Assembly: GCF_003149675.1 (NCBI RefSeq)
Contig: NZ_LWMS01000044.1
Span: 1-64,000 of the forward strand
Length of the DNA stretch: 64,000 bases
Direction: 5' to 3'
DNA from: Methanosphaera cuniculi
GTDB lineage: Archaea; Methanobacteriota; Methanobacteria; Methanobacteriales; Methanobacteriaceae
In this document: in pieces, positions 17,782-26,632 of the stretch
Layout of the letters: every line of letters begins with the position of its first letter
Numbering within the stretch: position 1 is the first letter of the stretch
Translations under genes and position numbers: made by a program
The notes under the pieces: generated by a model
What the model was told of the DNA's origin: nothing
Seen by the model: the letters and a program-made list of their open reading frames with translations, nothing else
Databases searched by the model: none

Positions 17782-19128
17782 ATGGCAGATAAATATGAAA
17801 GAGGAGATTATACAATTCCTCGTATTATTGTAGAAAATAAAACACAACCTTTAGAAAGACAAATTAATAAAGGTGGTCGTGTTGCAATTATTGGTGCTTT
17901 TCCTAGTTTAAAAACATCAATTGGAGCTTACCAAACATTAAGAGATTTAAGAGATGATTTTGGTATAATTGCAGGAACAAAAAGTGAAACAGATTTTGAC
18001 GGTGCATTAGCAGCTGCAAGATTATTTATGGAAGGAATTCCAGGACATGGGGGGGCTGAACAAGTTATTGTATGTAACATTTCAGAACCATCAAGTGAAA
18101 CAAATGTAAGTGGAACTGTATCAGATGGTGGAGATGATAATGTTGTAGTAGATCCTAAACGTGGAAGTTACAGTGAAGATGATGGTTCATTACCAGATGA
18201 TGTTCTTAAAACACTTAATACAAAACTTACTAAAGTAAAACTTGAAAATGCACTTGCAAAAATTAAAGGTGAAGATATAGATTTATTATTTATTGCAACA
18301 AGTATTGAAGATGATGGTGATGAAGATAAATCACCTGGAGAATCTAAACCTGCTACACTTGCTGATAAATATGGTCTTATTTGTCAATGGTTAGGAGATG
18401 AATTTGAATTACAAAGACCTGTTCAACTTGTAGCACCATTAATAACAAGTACTCCTAGTGCAAGTACTATCAATGAAGTTGGTAATGCTTCAAAAACAAT
18501 TAAAGTAACAGATGCTACTGAAGTTGCTAAAATATTTAAAGATAATCCTTTCTTATTAGCAGGTTTATATTGTCAAAAACTTACAATTGCTGCTAATCAG
18601 TATCAAACAGGAACTCAACTTAGTGTAATTGAAAGTGCTGCTCATATGTGTGCTTTTATTGCTGAATCACGTGTTGATACAAGTCTTACACGTAAAGATA
18701 TTCCTGGTGTTGTTGGAGTAGATGAAGAACTTTACTTTGGACAAAATGATGATGGTTATAAACTTGTAAGAAGTGGTATATCTGTTATTAGATCTAAAAA
18801 TAGAGCGGATAGATCTTTCTGTGTTGTTAATTCTGAACTTCCATCAGGTTATGATATTTCTCATATTCGTAGTGTTTCATATCTTATTAAACAATATGAA
18901 CTTGAAGAATTACTTGGTACATTTGGATCAAATCAAAATATTGAAGCATTTAAAGCTCAACTTAATGCTGTAAATCGTAATATAATGGGTACATTAGGTA
19001 TATTTAATGATATTGATACTAATGATGTTCAAAAAGTAAGTACAAATGAAGTAGTAATTAATCTTAAAGTGGATATGGCTGGAGTAATTCTAGTTGTAGA
19101 CCTTGGTGTAGATATGGAGGTAAACTAA
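17782..19128 (+). CDS. Contractile tail sheath protein
   Basis: The 448-residue protein has the layout of contractile sheath subunits. The N-terminal segment runs YTIPRIIVENK then GGRVAIIGAFP and GAYQTLRDLRDDFG (about 10-60), corresponding to the usual 'Pxxyxxv...GvvgiiGxaxxGP...fG' region. A variable insertion domain is in the middle. The C-terminal core contains SYLIKQYELEELLGTFG (about 370-386), AQLNAVNRNIMGTLGIF (about 396-412) and a final run of beta strands ending in VDLGVDMEVN. It is followed by a tube gene. This is the key evidence for a myovirus-type tail. A good ribosome site (AAAGGAG) precedes it. Confidence 0.85.
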   Translation: MADKYERGDYTIPRIIVENKTQPLERQINKGGRVAIIGAFPSLKTSIGAYQTLRDLRDDFGIIAGTKSETDFDGALAAARLFMEGIPGHGGAEQVIVCNISEPSSETNVSGTVSDGGDDNVVVDPKRGSYSEDDGSLPDDVLKTLNTKLTKVKLENALAKIKGEDIDLLFIATSIEDDGDEDKSPGESKPATLADKYGLICQWLGDEFELQRPVQLVAPLITSTPSASTINEVGNASKTIKVTDATEVAKIFKDNPFLLAGLYCQKLTIAANQYQTGTQLSVIESAAHMCAFIAESRVDTSLTRKDIPGVVGVDEELYFGQNDDGYKLVRSGISVIRSKNRADRSFCVVNSELPSGYDISHIRSVSYLIKQYELEELLGTFGSNQNIEAFKAQLNAVNRNIMGTLGIFNDIDTNDVQKVSTNEVVINLKVDMAGVILVVDLGVDMEVN

Positions 19129-19129
19129 G

Positions 19130-19531
19130 ATGGCAACCACAACAACAATGTATAATACTCAAATAACAATTAATAATACTGTAGTAGGATATGCTAGTGA
19201 AGTAGATTTAACTATTGATTTTAATCTTTCAGATCAAGATACTTTTGATGGTAAAATTTTATCTAGTTTAAGTCAACCTGGTTGTGAAGTTGAAATTACT
19301 AAGTATACAAAACATGATGCTGTAAGTGAAAAAGCATTTATGGCTGCAGTTATGAGTCTTAAAGATGTGCCTGGTACTATTACTATTACTAATATTAAAC
19401 CTAAAGGAACTATGACATGGGTAATTTATGAGTGTCGTATTGATGAGCTTGAAATTACTGATGAAGCTGGTGAACTTTTAGAATTTAGTTTAACAGTTCA
19501 AGGTGAAGATTTTGACTGTGATTGGGAATAG
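19130..19531 (+). CDS. Tail tube protein
   Basis: The 133-residue protein follows the sheath gene by one base. Its size and pattern fit the inner tube of contractile tails: an N-terminal strand with ITINNTVVGYASEVDLTI (about 12-29), a central helix with EKAFMAAVMSLKDVP (about 64-78), and a C-terminal EFSLTVQGEDFD strand. The sheath-tube pair is the conserved core of contractile injection machines. Confidence 0.85.
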   Translation: MATTTTMYNTQITINNTVVGYASEVDLTIDFNLSDQDTFDGKILSSLSQPGCEVEITKYTKHDAVSEKAFMAAVMSLKDVPGTITITNIKPKGTMTWVIYECRIDELEITDEAGELLEFSLTVQGEDFDCDWE

Positions 19532-19854
19532 AATTTAATAATTTTCTATTATTATTATTATTATTTTTTTTGTGATTTGAAATATTAAAAATACGTTTTT
19601 TTAGGGTTTCATATATAGGTATGTATAGATACTAAATTATTTTATTTTTAACAAAAAAAGAAAGGCAAAACTAAGAATTTACTTTATAATAAGGAGGGAA
19701 GGAGTCATTAAATTATTCAAAAAATTGATAATAAAATGAATTTAATTTATTTTATAAATGGCTTACTTCCCATTTTTTTTATTAGATTGCTTACATCTTT
19801 TTACATAAATATTTAGTATAAAAAAATATAAATTTTGAGGAGTTATCATTTAAA
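19532..19854. other. Intergenic region after the tail tube gene
   Basis: This 323-base A+T-rich gap interrupts the otherwise compact tail operon. It starts with ATT/T-rich tracts that could terminate part of the sheath-tube transcripts (a common way to set their high expression). It contains AAGGAGGGAAGGAG at about 19690-19704, a double ribosome-site sequence, without a good start codon after it. A 26-codon hydrophobic frame at 19736-19816 is possible but weak. A decayed small gene is one explanation. Confidence 0.4.
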
Positions 19855-20340
19855 ATGAATAAACAAGAATACGAAAATAAAATGGCAGAAGAAGAACTTA
19901 AAAAAACAATAAAAGAATTTGAAGAAGCAGAAGAAGAAAAAGAAAACGAAAATAAAGAAATATTAAATGAAATTGAAGACTTACCTGATCTTGAAGAATA
20001 TATTAAAAGTGAAGGATATCTAAGAAGTGGAAAAGATAATCGTATACCATTAAAAATAGATATTAATGGAACACCAGTACGTGTATATATAAGACCACTT
20101 ACATCACAAGAATACTATACATTACAACGTAAAGGAACAGCAAGTAAAGAATCATTAGATTTATTAGCATGTCAAGAAGTATGTACAGATAGTAAAGGAA
20201 AAAAAATATCACCTATTATATTAGATCAATTACCAGCTGGAGTAATACTTTCTATAAGTACTGCTATAACTGCTGCTAGTGGTATTCAAACAGATGAAAT
20301 AGATATGACTGAAGTGGTTAAAGATTTTCTAAGAGATTAA
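19855..20340 (+). CDS. Tail assembly chaperone (XkdN-like)
   Basis: The 161-residue protein has an acidic coiled-coil N-terminus (1-45) and a domain with PVRVYIRPLTSQEYYTLQ (about 74-91) and ESLDLLACQEVC (about 99-110), as in XkdN-type tail assembly chaperones of contractile phages. It lies between the tube and tape measure genes, the conserved location. A second frame in the -1 phase overlaps its end and probably extends it by ribosomal frameshift. It would coat the tape measure during tail assembly and is not expected in the virion. Confidence 0.78.
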   Translation: MNKQEYENKMAEEELKKTIKEFEEAEEEKENENKEILNEIEDLPDLEEYIKSEGYLRSGKDNRIPLKIDINGTPVRVYIRPLTSQEYYTLQRKGTASKESLDLLACQEVCTDSKGKKISPIILDQLPAGVILSISTAITAASGIQTDEIDMTEVVKDFLRD

Positions 20341-20522
20341 GTCTTAAAAAGAATGGGAACATGGCTTTTTTAACTTCTTTATTTTGGGCGTCTGGTTGTG
20401 ATCCTCGTTCTGTTTTCTATACTTACCCAGATTTAACACCTTTACAAGAACAGGTATTAGTGGTTTTAAATAATTGTATAATTGAATTTAAATCACAAGG
20501 AGATGTATTTGCTACTATTTAG
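20322..20522 (+). CDS. -1 frame extension of tail chaperone (G/GT-like)
   Basis: In the -1 frame relative to the chaperone, sequence is open from 20322 to the TAG at 20520-20522, overlapping the chaperone stop (20338-20340). The part from ATG 20361 encodes 53 residues of good coding quality (MAFLTSLFWASGCDPRSVFY at its start). That ATG has no clear ribosome site. Tail chaperones of lambda, Mu and PBSX-type phages usually make such a fusion by programmed frameshift. The slip site is not a classical heptamer; TTTTC at about 20325-20329 is a candidate. Independent translation from 20361 is the alternative. Confidence 0.6.
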   Translation, partial: RFSKRLSLKKNGNMAFLTSLFWASGCDPRSVFYTYPDLTPLQEQVLVVLNNCIIEFKSQGDVFATI

Positions 20523-20530
20523 GTAAGATT

Positions 20531-20767
20531 ATGTTTCGATGGTTCTTTCTTTATTATAAAATAGGTGTTAGTTTTCTAAAGCTACTTTTTTTGTATATTT
20601 TTTTTGAATCCTTACATCATACAATTAATAGAAAGAGGAATTTTATTTTTTTTTTATTTGATAAAATTATTATTTTTAATAAAAATTCCATTTATTATTC
20701 AATCCCTAAAAAAATTGATGAAATTAGAATCATAAAAAAAGGATTAAAAATAATTAAAAAAAAATAG
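20531..20767 (+). CDS. Doubtful small hydrophobic and basic ORF
   Basis: A 78-codon frame begins 8 bases after the chaperone extension. It is extremely Phe-, Ile- and Lys-rich, reflecting poly-T and poly-A tracts, with an N-terminal hydrophobic stretch and a KKGLKIIKKK end. This composition can arise by chance in such A+T-rich DNA. It has no clear ribosome site. It could be a small membrane protein of the tail region, but I consider it no better than even odds. Confidence 0.3.
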   Translation: MFRWFFLYYKIGVSFLKLLFLYIFFESLHHTINRKRNFIFFLFDKIIIFNKNSIYYSIPKKIDEIRIIKKGLKIIKKK

Positions 20768-20771
20768 AGGT

Positions 20772-21557
20772 GTGAAAAACAAATTGACAAATGAAATATC
20801 AGAAAGATTTGTAAAAGCAATAACTAATTATGTTGACTCAGCACCTACACAAACAACAACACCTAAAATAGGAACAATCACAGAAGTAAGTGACTACATG
20901 AATTATTGTACAATAACATGGGATGAAGGAACATTAACAAGAGTTCCATGTCATGGATTACCAAAAGTAGGAACGACTGCAATAATAACATTTATAAATG
21001 GAAATTATCAACAACCATGTGCAATATGTGACCCTAAAAACATACTAGATGAAGAACTTGTAGATGAATATCGTATGGTTAAATGTTTTAATTATCATAA
21101 CAATGGAGATTTCACATTTAACAAAACAGGATATACGGGAAATTTTACAATAACTGATAAAGAATCATATACAGATGTAAAAGGTAGATGTGCTAAACTT
21201 GAACCTAACCAAACACTTACATTTCAATGTGATCTAAGAAATATTATAGATGAAATGGATGTATGGGATTTAAGAGCATTTTATAAGGGATTTTCTAAAC
21301 TACAAATAAGAGTTAAAGATTTAGAATATAATGAATATTTACATAATAGACCAACACCAGGATATGATACGATGTATTGGCAGTGTATGTCTAGTAAATG
21401 GTATCAAAATAAGGAAATATTTGTAGGTAATGCTAATGCAGAGATAACATTTAAAAATGTGGGTGATAAAACCATGTGGATAGATGGAATAGTTGTATAT
21501 GAAAATAGTAGTGACACTGAATATTATCATAGTAGGGGTGATATAAGTGGCATCTAG
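20772..21557 (+). CDS. Baseplate spike-type protein with OB-fold N-terminus
   Basis: The 261-residue product has an N-terminal small OB-fold-like domain (about 33-90): GTITEVSDYMNYCTITW, then RVPCHGLPKVGTTAIITFI. This resembles gpV/gp5 and Gp138-type baseplate spike domains. The C-terminal ~150 residues are beta-rich and look like a carbohydrate-binding sandwich. The GTG at 20772 nearly overlaps the GAGGTG ribosome site, so TTG at 20784 is a likely alternative start. It ends inside the start of the tape measure gene (11-base overlap). Its position upstream of the tape measure is unusual for a spike, which normally comes after it. Confidence 0.6.
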   Translation: MKNKLTNEISERFVKAITNYVDSAPTQTTTPKIGTITEVSDYMNYCTITWDEGTLTRVPCHGLPKVGTTAIITFINGNYQQPCAICDPKNILDEELVDEYRMVKCFNYHNNGDFTFNKTGYTGNFTITDKESYTDVKGRCAKLEPNQTLTFQCDLRNIIDEMDVWDLRAFYKGFSKLQIRVKDLEYNEYLHNRPTPGYDTMYWQCMSSKWYQNKEIFVGNANAEITFKNVGDKTMWIDGIVVYENSSDTEYYHSRGDISGI

Positions 21558-24500
21558 TTATTCTTATAATATTGAACTTGATTGTGAAGCTAATACTAGT
21601 CAACTTAAAGATGTAGCAACAGCATTACAAAAAATACAGAAACTAGCTAGTAAAGAGATTACAGTAGAAACAAATACGGGTAAAATAGTATCAGATGCAA
21701 AAAATGCAGAAAATGCACTTAAAAATGTAGGAAGTGTAGGTAAAAAACTAAAAACTGATCTTACATTTAATGCACCGGGATTAAATACTATAACTACACA
21801 ATGTAACAAAGCTGTAAATAGTCTTAATAAAGTTTCATCTAGTGCTAATAAAGTTAAAAATTCACTGAATGGAATCAAAGGCGGAGATTTTAGTAAACTT
21901 GGAACTAGTGTAAGTAAATCTGTATCTTCCATGAAATCACTTAATAAATATATAGGAAAAATGGGGGATAATGCGGGGAATATTGATGGAAAACTTTTCA
22001 AACAAATTCAACAATATGCTCGGACAGCTGCCAGTTCATGTAAAACTTTAGCAACTGCAATTAAAAGTGTTGCAAGTGCAATTAAAAGTATAAGTCCTAC
22101 TAAAATTACAAACATAGGTAAATCTGCTGAGTCCTCAGCTAATAAAATTGATAGTTTACGAAAAGCATTAGTGCATATTAATAGTTCAGCTTCAAATATT
22201 GATGGTAGTGGATTTAGTAAACTTGCAAGTTCTATTAAAGATGCAAAAAGTGCTGCTGATTCATTAAATAAATCATTAGCTAATACTAATAAAGCTGGTG
22301 GAAAAGTAGGGAGTGTAGGTGGAAAATCTGGGGGCTCTACTGGAAAACAAGCAACAAAATCCGGATCTTCTGCAGGTGGAGGATTTGATTATAGTGGAGA
22401 TGATTTGTTAGGACTAGTTGGTCTTGATTCACTCTATGATATGACTATTGGTAATGCTGCAACAAAAGAAGTAAACTCAATAATTTCAAGACAAAGGGGA
22501 TATGATGTACCAGCAATTGATAAAAAAACTAATGAATCATGGGTTAAGATGAATGATCTTATACCTGCAATGAATGGTATACAGGCATCTACTGGAGCTA
22601 CTGGTGCTCAAATGAATAAATATATGCCTGCTATTGCTGATTTTGGTACATATGTTCAGGCATTAGGATATTCTGCAGATGTTGCAAACAGTGCAATGTT
22701 CGATTTATCTAAAGGTGCTAAAGGTGCATTTGCATCAATAGATAACTTTGGTATAACTGAAGATTCACTTAAAGCTACAGGTGAATGGAATGGAGACTAT
22801 AATGATCTAGATGGTTTCTTTAAAGCAGTTGGAAAAATTTCTGAAGGAGCTTCAGAATTTCAGGATACTTTCACAGGGAAATTTATTAGATTTAAAAAGG
22901 GTTTATCAACTGCTGGTGGTGAACTTGGTAAAGCTGTTCTCCCAACTTTGACGAGTTTAGTTGAGGGTTTTTTATCATTAAACCAAGCAACTGGAGGAAA
23001 TTTAGCTAAAGGTGTAATGCTTTTTGCATCTGCACTTACCGGACTCACTGTTGGTAGTATGGTAATAAACCGTATTAGTGAAGCATTTTCTAAAGTTAAG
23101 GGTAGTATTTCTAATGCAAAAGAAGGACTTAAATCCTTTAAAAGTCTTCTTAGTCATATTAAAGATAAAGGTCTACGCGGTGGACTTGATTCTTGGAAAA
23201 AAGAAAAAGAGCAGAAGAAAAAAGATAAAGAATGCGAAGATCCATGTAGTAAAGTAATTGAAAAACAAGAAAAGAAAAAAAAGAAAGCCAAAGACAAAAA
23301 CAAAGACAAACCACTAAGTGAATGTGACTGTGATAAAGGCGTCAGTGGAAAAGCAAAAGACAAAGATAAAAACAAGGGTAGTAAAGGAAAAGACAGTGGC
23401 AAACCTGTAAGTGAATGTCCATTAGAAAATAGGGGATTACCTGTAAATACAACATCAGGTAATACTAAAACTAAAAAAGGAAAAGGAAGCTCATTATATA
23501 ATAAATATGGAAATATCCAACCTAATAATACTACTTGTTCAGGAAAGAATATGCCAACAGTTAGTAATAGTTGTGGTTGTGGTTTAGACGCTTCTAAAAG
23601 TGGTAATACTGCAGGTCAAAGTACTGGTAAAGCTGGTAAAAAAGGTGGAAAAAACACGGGAAAAACACGTAAAGGTGTAGAAAGTGTAGGACGAAGCCTT
23701 GATAAAACCAATAAAAAAGCAGGTACATTTGGTAAATCAGTTAATAAAATGGGAAATACTAAAGCATTTTCTAATTTAAATAATACTGTAAATACTCTTG
23801 GTGGAAACTTTGGAAAAACAAGCACACAAATAACAAACAGTGTAAATAGTATGGGTAACTCATTTTCTACAATGGGTAGTAAAATGGGTAATAGTATAAC
23901 AAGTGGACTTAATACAAGTCTTAACACTGCTAATACCACAGTTGGTAAACGTGGTGGAAAACTTGGAAGTATCTTTAGTAAAGGATTTGGAAAATCTAGT
24001 AAACTAGGTGGAATCATTGGAAAACTAGGAGGTACTCTTCAAGGTGGATTAGGTCAAAGTATAGGTAAAGGTCTAAGTGGAATCGGTGGAATTGTAGGTA
24101 AAGTCGGTGGAAAACTTGGAGGAGTTCTAAGTAAAGGAATGGGAAGTACACTCGGTAAAGGACTTGGTGGAACTATTGGTAAAATAGGTGCTAAAGTCGG
24201 TGGAAAAGCACTTGCTGCTGTTGGTGTAAATGCTATTCCTGTTATAGGACAAATTATAAGTGCTGTATTAACATTAACTACTGTTCTTGATTTACTTGGT
24301 ATTGATTGGTTTGGTCCTCTTTGTGATGGTATTAAAAACTGTGCTAGTTGGCTTACTACTACTCTTGCTCCTGCTTGGGATTGGATTAAGGGTGCTGCTG
24401 GTAATACTTGGGAATGGCTTAATAGTACTTTCCAAAGTCTTATGCCTACACTTCAAAGTATTGGACAAGGCATAATGTCTGGTCTTGGTGGGGTTTTCAG

Positions 24501-26625
24501 TTGGCTTTCTGAGGTTGGTGGTCAAGTATGGAATGGATTATGTCAAGGTGCTTCCATGGTGTGGCCCGTAATTCAACAAATAGGTAGTGCTATTTGGGAT
24601 GGTCTTGGTGGTGCTTTCCAATGGCTTCAAACTAATGGTCCTATTATATGGGATGGTATTTGTCAAGCTGCACAACAAGTATGGCCCATTATTTGTCAAG
24701 GTGCTAGTATGCTTTGGAGTGCTATTCAACAAATAGGTCCTAGTATTCAATCTTTCCTTATTGATCCTTTACAAACTCTTCAAGATATTGGTGGTCAAGT
24801 TTGGGATACTCTTTGTAGTGGTGCTGAACAATTACAAGGTGTTCTTGAAGGTGTTTGGAGTGTTATTCAACCTATTATTGATGGTGCTAAGTCAATTCTT
24901 GGTCTTGGTGGTGATACTGCTGGTAATGGTAGTACTTTTGGTGGAGGTTCTCAACAAGCTAATTCAAATGCTGCTACTGATCCTTCTGCGGGTTTGTCTG
25001 GTTTGATGACTAGTATTGAAGGTATTAAACAAAGTGTTGGTTCTTTAGCTCAGACTGTTACTACTACTATTCAGAGTATAGTTCAAGGTGCTTTAAATAG
25101 TATTTTAACTATTATTAATACGATTACATCAAGTATTACTACTGTAATTACTACTATTGCTACTAGTATTCAAGGTGTTATTACTACTATTGCAACTAGT
25201 ATTGGTACTATTGTCACTACTATTGCTACTAGTATTCAAGGTATTATTATGACCATTACTACATGTATTGGTACTATGGTTTCAACAATTGGAGCTACAA
25301 TTAGTGGAATATTAGGAAGTATTACAGCAAGTATAACAGGTATTTTAAGTGCTATTGCAGGTAGTATAACAAGTATCATAACAGGTATAGCAACAAGTAT
25401 TACAACCATCATAACAGGTATTACAGGTGCAATACAAGGAGTAATAAGTGGAATTACTTCAAGTATTACAATGATGATTACAACCATAGGAGCAACAATA
25501 ACTGCTATAATGGGAACAATTACAGCAAGTATAACCGGTATACTAGGGGCTATAGGATCAACAATAACAGCTGTAAGTTCAAGTATAACTAGTTTACTTA
25601 CAACATTAGCAAGTACTGTAACTACAATGGCAACAAGTATTCCAACAATGGTTACAACTGTTGTAGCTGGTTTCACAACACTTGGTGCAACAATTACAGG
25701 TGTTCTAATGCCAGCTATCACCATGTTTTCAACAACATTTATAGCTGCTATAACTAATATTAATGCACAAGCTATTATGCTTAATGCTAGTTTTGCGGTT
25801 CTTGCGGCTAGTCTTACTGTAATGGGTGCATCTGCTCAACTTATGGCTACTAGTTTTGTAGCTGCTAGTGCTGCAGTTACTCTTATTAATTCTGGTATTA
25901 CTCAAATTCTTGCAAATCTTAATGCAATGAGTGGAGCGGTTGCTAGTGCTTGTGCTGCATTTATGCAATTACCCGCCGCTGTAAGTGGTGCTTGTAGTGC
26001 CGCACAGGGAATTCTTAGTAATTTTAGTTCTACAGCTATTAATATAATTGTTCATTGTGCATCAGCTATGAGTAGTGGTTTTGCTGCTAATTTCCATATT
26101 GCTCAAGCTATTAGTGCTGAAATGTCTCGTGCATGTAGTAATCTTAGGTCTTGGGGTAATAAAATGGTATCTATTGCAAGAGAAATAGGTACTCAAGTTA
26201 AAGAAGCTATTCTTCAAGTTGGAATGGGTATTAACAGTCCTGGTTATGTAGCTCATGGTATTAAAGATGAAATGATTTATTCTAAAGGATTTATGGAAGA
26301 TCATCAATCTGAACTTTATAAAACTGCTGCTGCAACTGGTAGAAGTATTAATGATGGTTTTGAACGTGTAGGTTATGGACAAGCTCCACGTGTAACTGCT
26401 GCTGATGTTTTCCCTAGTGTTGGTCAACAATCAAATAATGATAATAGTAAAACTGCTAATACTAATAATAATAGTCCTACAGAGATTACTTTTAATATTA
26501 ATAATCCTCGTTTGGATAGTAAAGAAAATATTGAACAATTTGCTGATGCTGTTATACAAAAACTTACATTTGATACTGTAAGAGCTGGAAGAACAGTTAA
26601 TAATACAATGTATATGGGAGATTAG
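21547..26625 (+). CDS. Tail tape measure protein
   Basis: This is the longest gene (1692 residues, GTG start), at the usual place before the baseplate genes. The N-terminal third is coiled-coil rich in Ala, Ser, Lys and Asn. Residues about 545-640 are a striking Lys/Cys/Asp-rich low-complexity stretch with repeated C-x-C and CP pairs. A Gly/Lys repeat region follows (about 690-880). Near 920-1100 is a Trp-rich repeat region with WDGLGG/VWPVI units. From about 1165 to 1420 there is a long hydrophobic repeat of roughly 11 residues (TTIATSIQGVI type). At about 1.5 Å per residue the tail would be near 250 nm long. The last ~100 residues are soluble. Confidence 0.93.
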   Translation: MASSYSYNIELDCEANTSQLKDVATALQKIQKLASKEITVETNTGKIVSDAKNAENALKNVGSVGKKLKTDLTFNAPGLNTITTQCNKAVNSLNKVSSSANKVKNSLNGIKGGDFSKLGTSVSKSVSSMKSLNKYIGKMGDNAGNIDGKLFKQIQQYARTAASSCKTLATAIKSVASAIKSISPTKITNIGKSAESSANKIDSLRKALVHINSSASNIDGSGFSKLASSIKDAKSAADSLNKSLANTNKAGGKVGSVGGKSGGSTGKQATKSGSSAGGGFDYSGDDLLGLVGLDSLYDMTIGNAATKEVNSIISRQRGYDVPAIDKKTNESWVKMNDLIPAMNGIQASTGATGAQMNKYMPAIADFGTYVQALGYSADVANSAMFDLSKGAKGAFASIDNFGITEDSLKATGEWNGDYNDLDGFFKAVGKISEGASEFQDTFTGKFIRFKKGLSTAGGELGKAVLPTLTSLVEGFLSLNQATGGNLAKGVMLFASALTGLTVGSMVINRISEAFSKVKGSISNAKEGLKSFKSLLSHIKDKGLRGGLDSWKKEKEQKKKDKECEDPCSKVIEKQEKKKKKAKDKNKDKPLSECDCDKGVSGKAKDKDKNKGSKGKDSGKPVSECPLENRGLPVNTTSGNTKTKKGKGSSLYNKYGNIQPNNTTCSGKNMPTVSNSCGCGLDASKSGNTAGQSTGKAGKKGGKNTGKTRKGVESVGRSLDKTNKKAGTFGKSVNKMGNTKAFSNLNNTVNTLGGNFGKTSTQITNSVNSMGNSFSTMGSKMGNSITSGLNTSLNTANTTVGKRGGKLGSIFSKGFGKSSKLGGIIGKLGGTLQGGLGQSIGKGLSGIGGIVGKVGGKLGGVLSKGMGSTLGKGLGGTIGKIGAKVGGKALAAVGVNAIPVIGQIISAVLTLTTVLDLLGIDWFGPLCDGIKNCASWLTTTLAPAWDWIKGAAGNTWEWLNSTFQSLMPTLQSIGQGIMSGLGGVFSWLSEVGGQVWNGLCQGASMVWPVIQQIGSAIWDGLGGAFQWLQTNGPIIWDGICQAAQQVWPIICQGASMLWSAIQQIGPSIQSFLIDPLQTLQDIGGQVWDTLCSGAEQLQGVLEGVWSVIQPIIDGAKSILGLGGDTAGNGSTFGGGSQQANSNAATDPSAGLSGLMTSIEGIKQSVGSLAQTVTTTIQSIVQGALNSILTIINTITSSITTVITTIATSIQGVITTIATSIGTIVTTIATSIQGIIMTITTCIGTMVSTIGATISGILGSITASITGILSAIAGSITSIITGIATSITTIITGITGAIQGVISGITSSITMMITTIGATITAIMGTITASITGILGAIGSTITAVSSSITSLLTTLASTVTTMATSIPTMVTTVVAGFTTLGATITGVLMPAITMFSTTFIAAITNINAQAIMLNASFAVLAASLTVMGASAQLMATSFVAASAAVTLINSGITQILANLNAMSGAVASACAAFMQLPAAVSGACSAAQGILSNFSSTAINIIVHCASAMSSGFAANFHIAQAISAEMSRACSNLRSWGNKMVSIAREIGTQVKEAILQVGMGINSPGYVAHGIKDEMIYSKGFMEDHQSELYKTAAATGRSINDGFERVGYGQAPRVTAADVFPSVGQQSNNDNSKTANTNNNSPTEITFNINNPRLDSKENIEQFADAVIQKLTFDTVRAGRTVNNTMYMGD

Positions 26626-26632
26626 ATAAGAT

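Noticed and set aside
19736-19816. 26-codon hydrophobic peptide in the gap after the tail tube gene
   Set aside because: Weak ribosome context and composition expected from A+T-rich DNA; mentioned only as a possibility in the intergenic entry.
25236-25724. 162-codon hydrophobic minus-strand frame in the tape measure gene
   Set aside because: It is the antisense image of the Thr/Ile/Ser repeat and shows the same periodicity; not an independent gene.
25030-25800. CRISPR-like or satellite repeat
   Set aside because: Repeats are codon-based in a tape measure hydrophobic array, vary in sequence and have no spacers.
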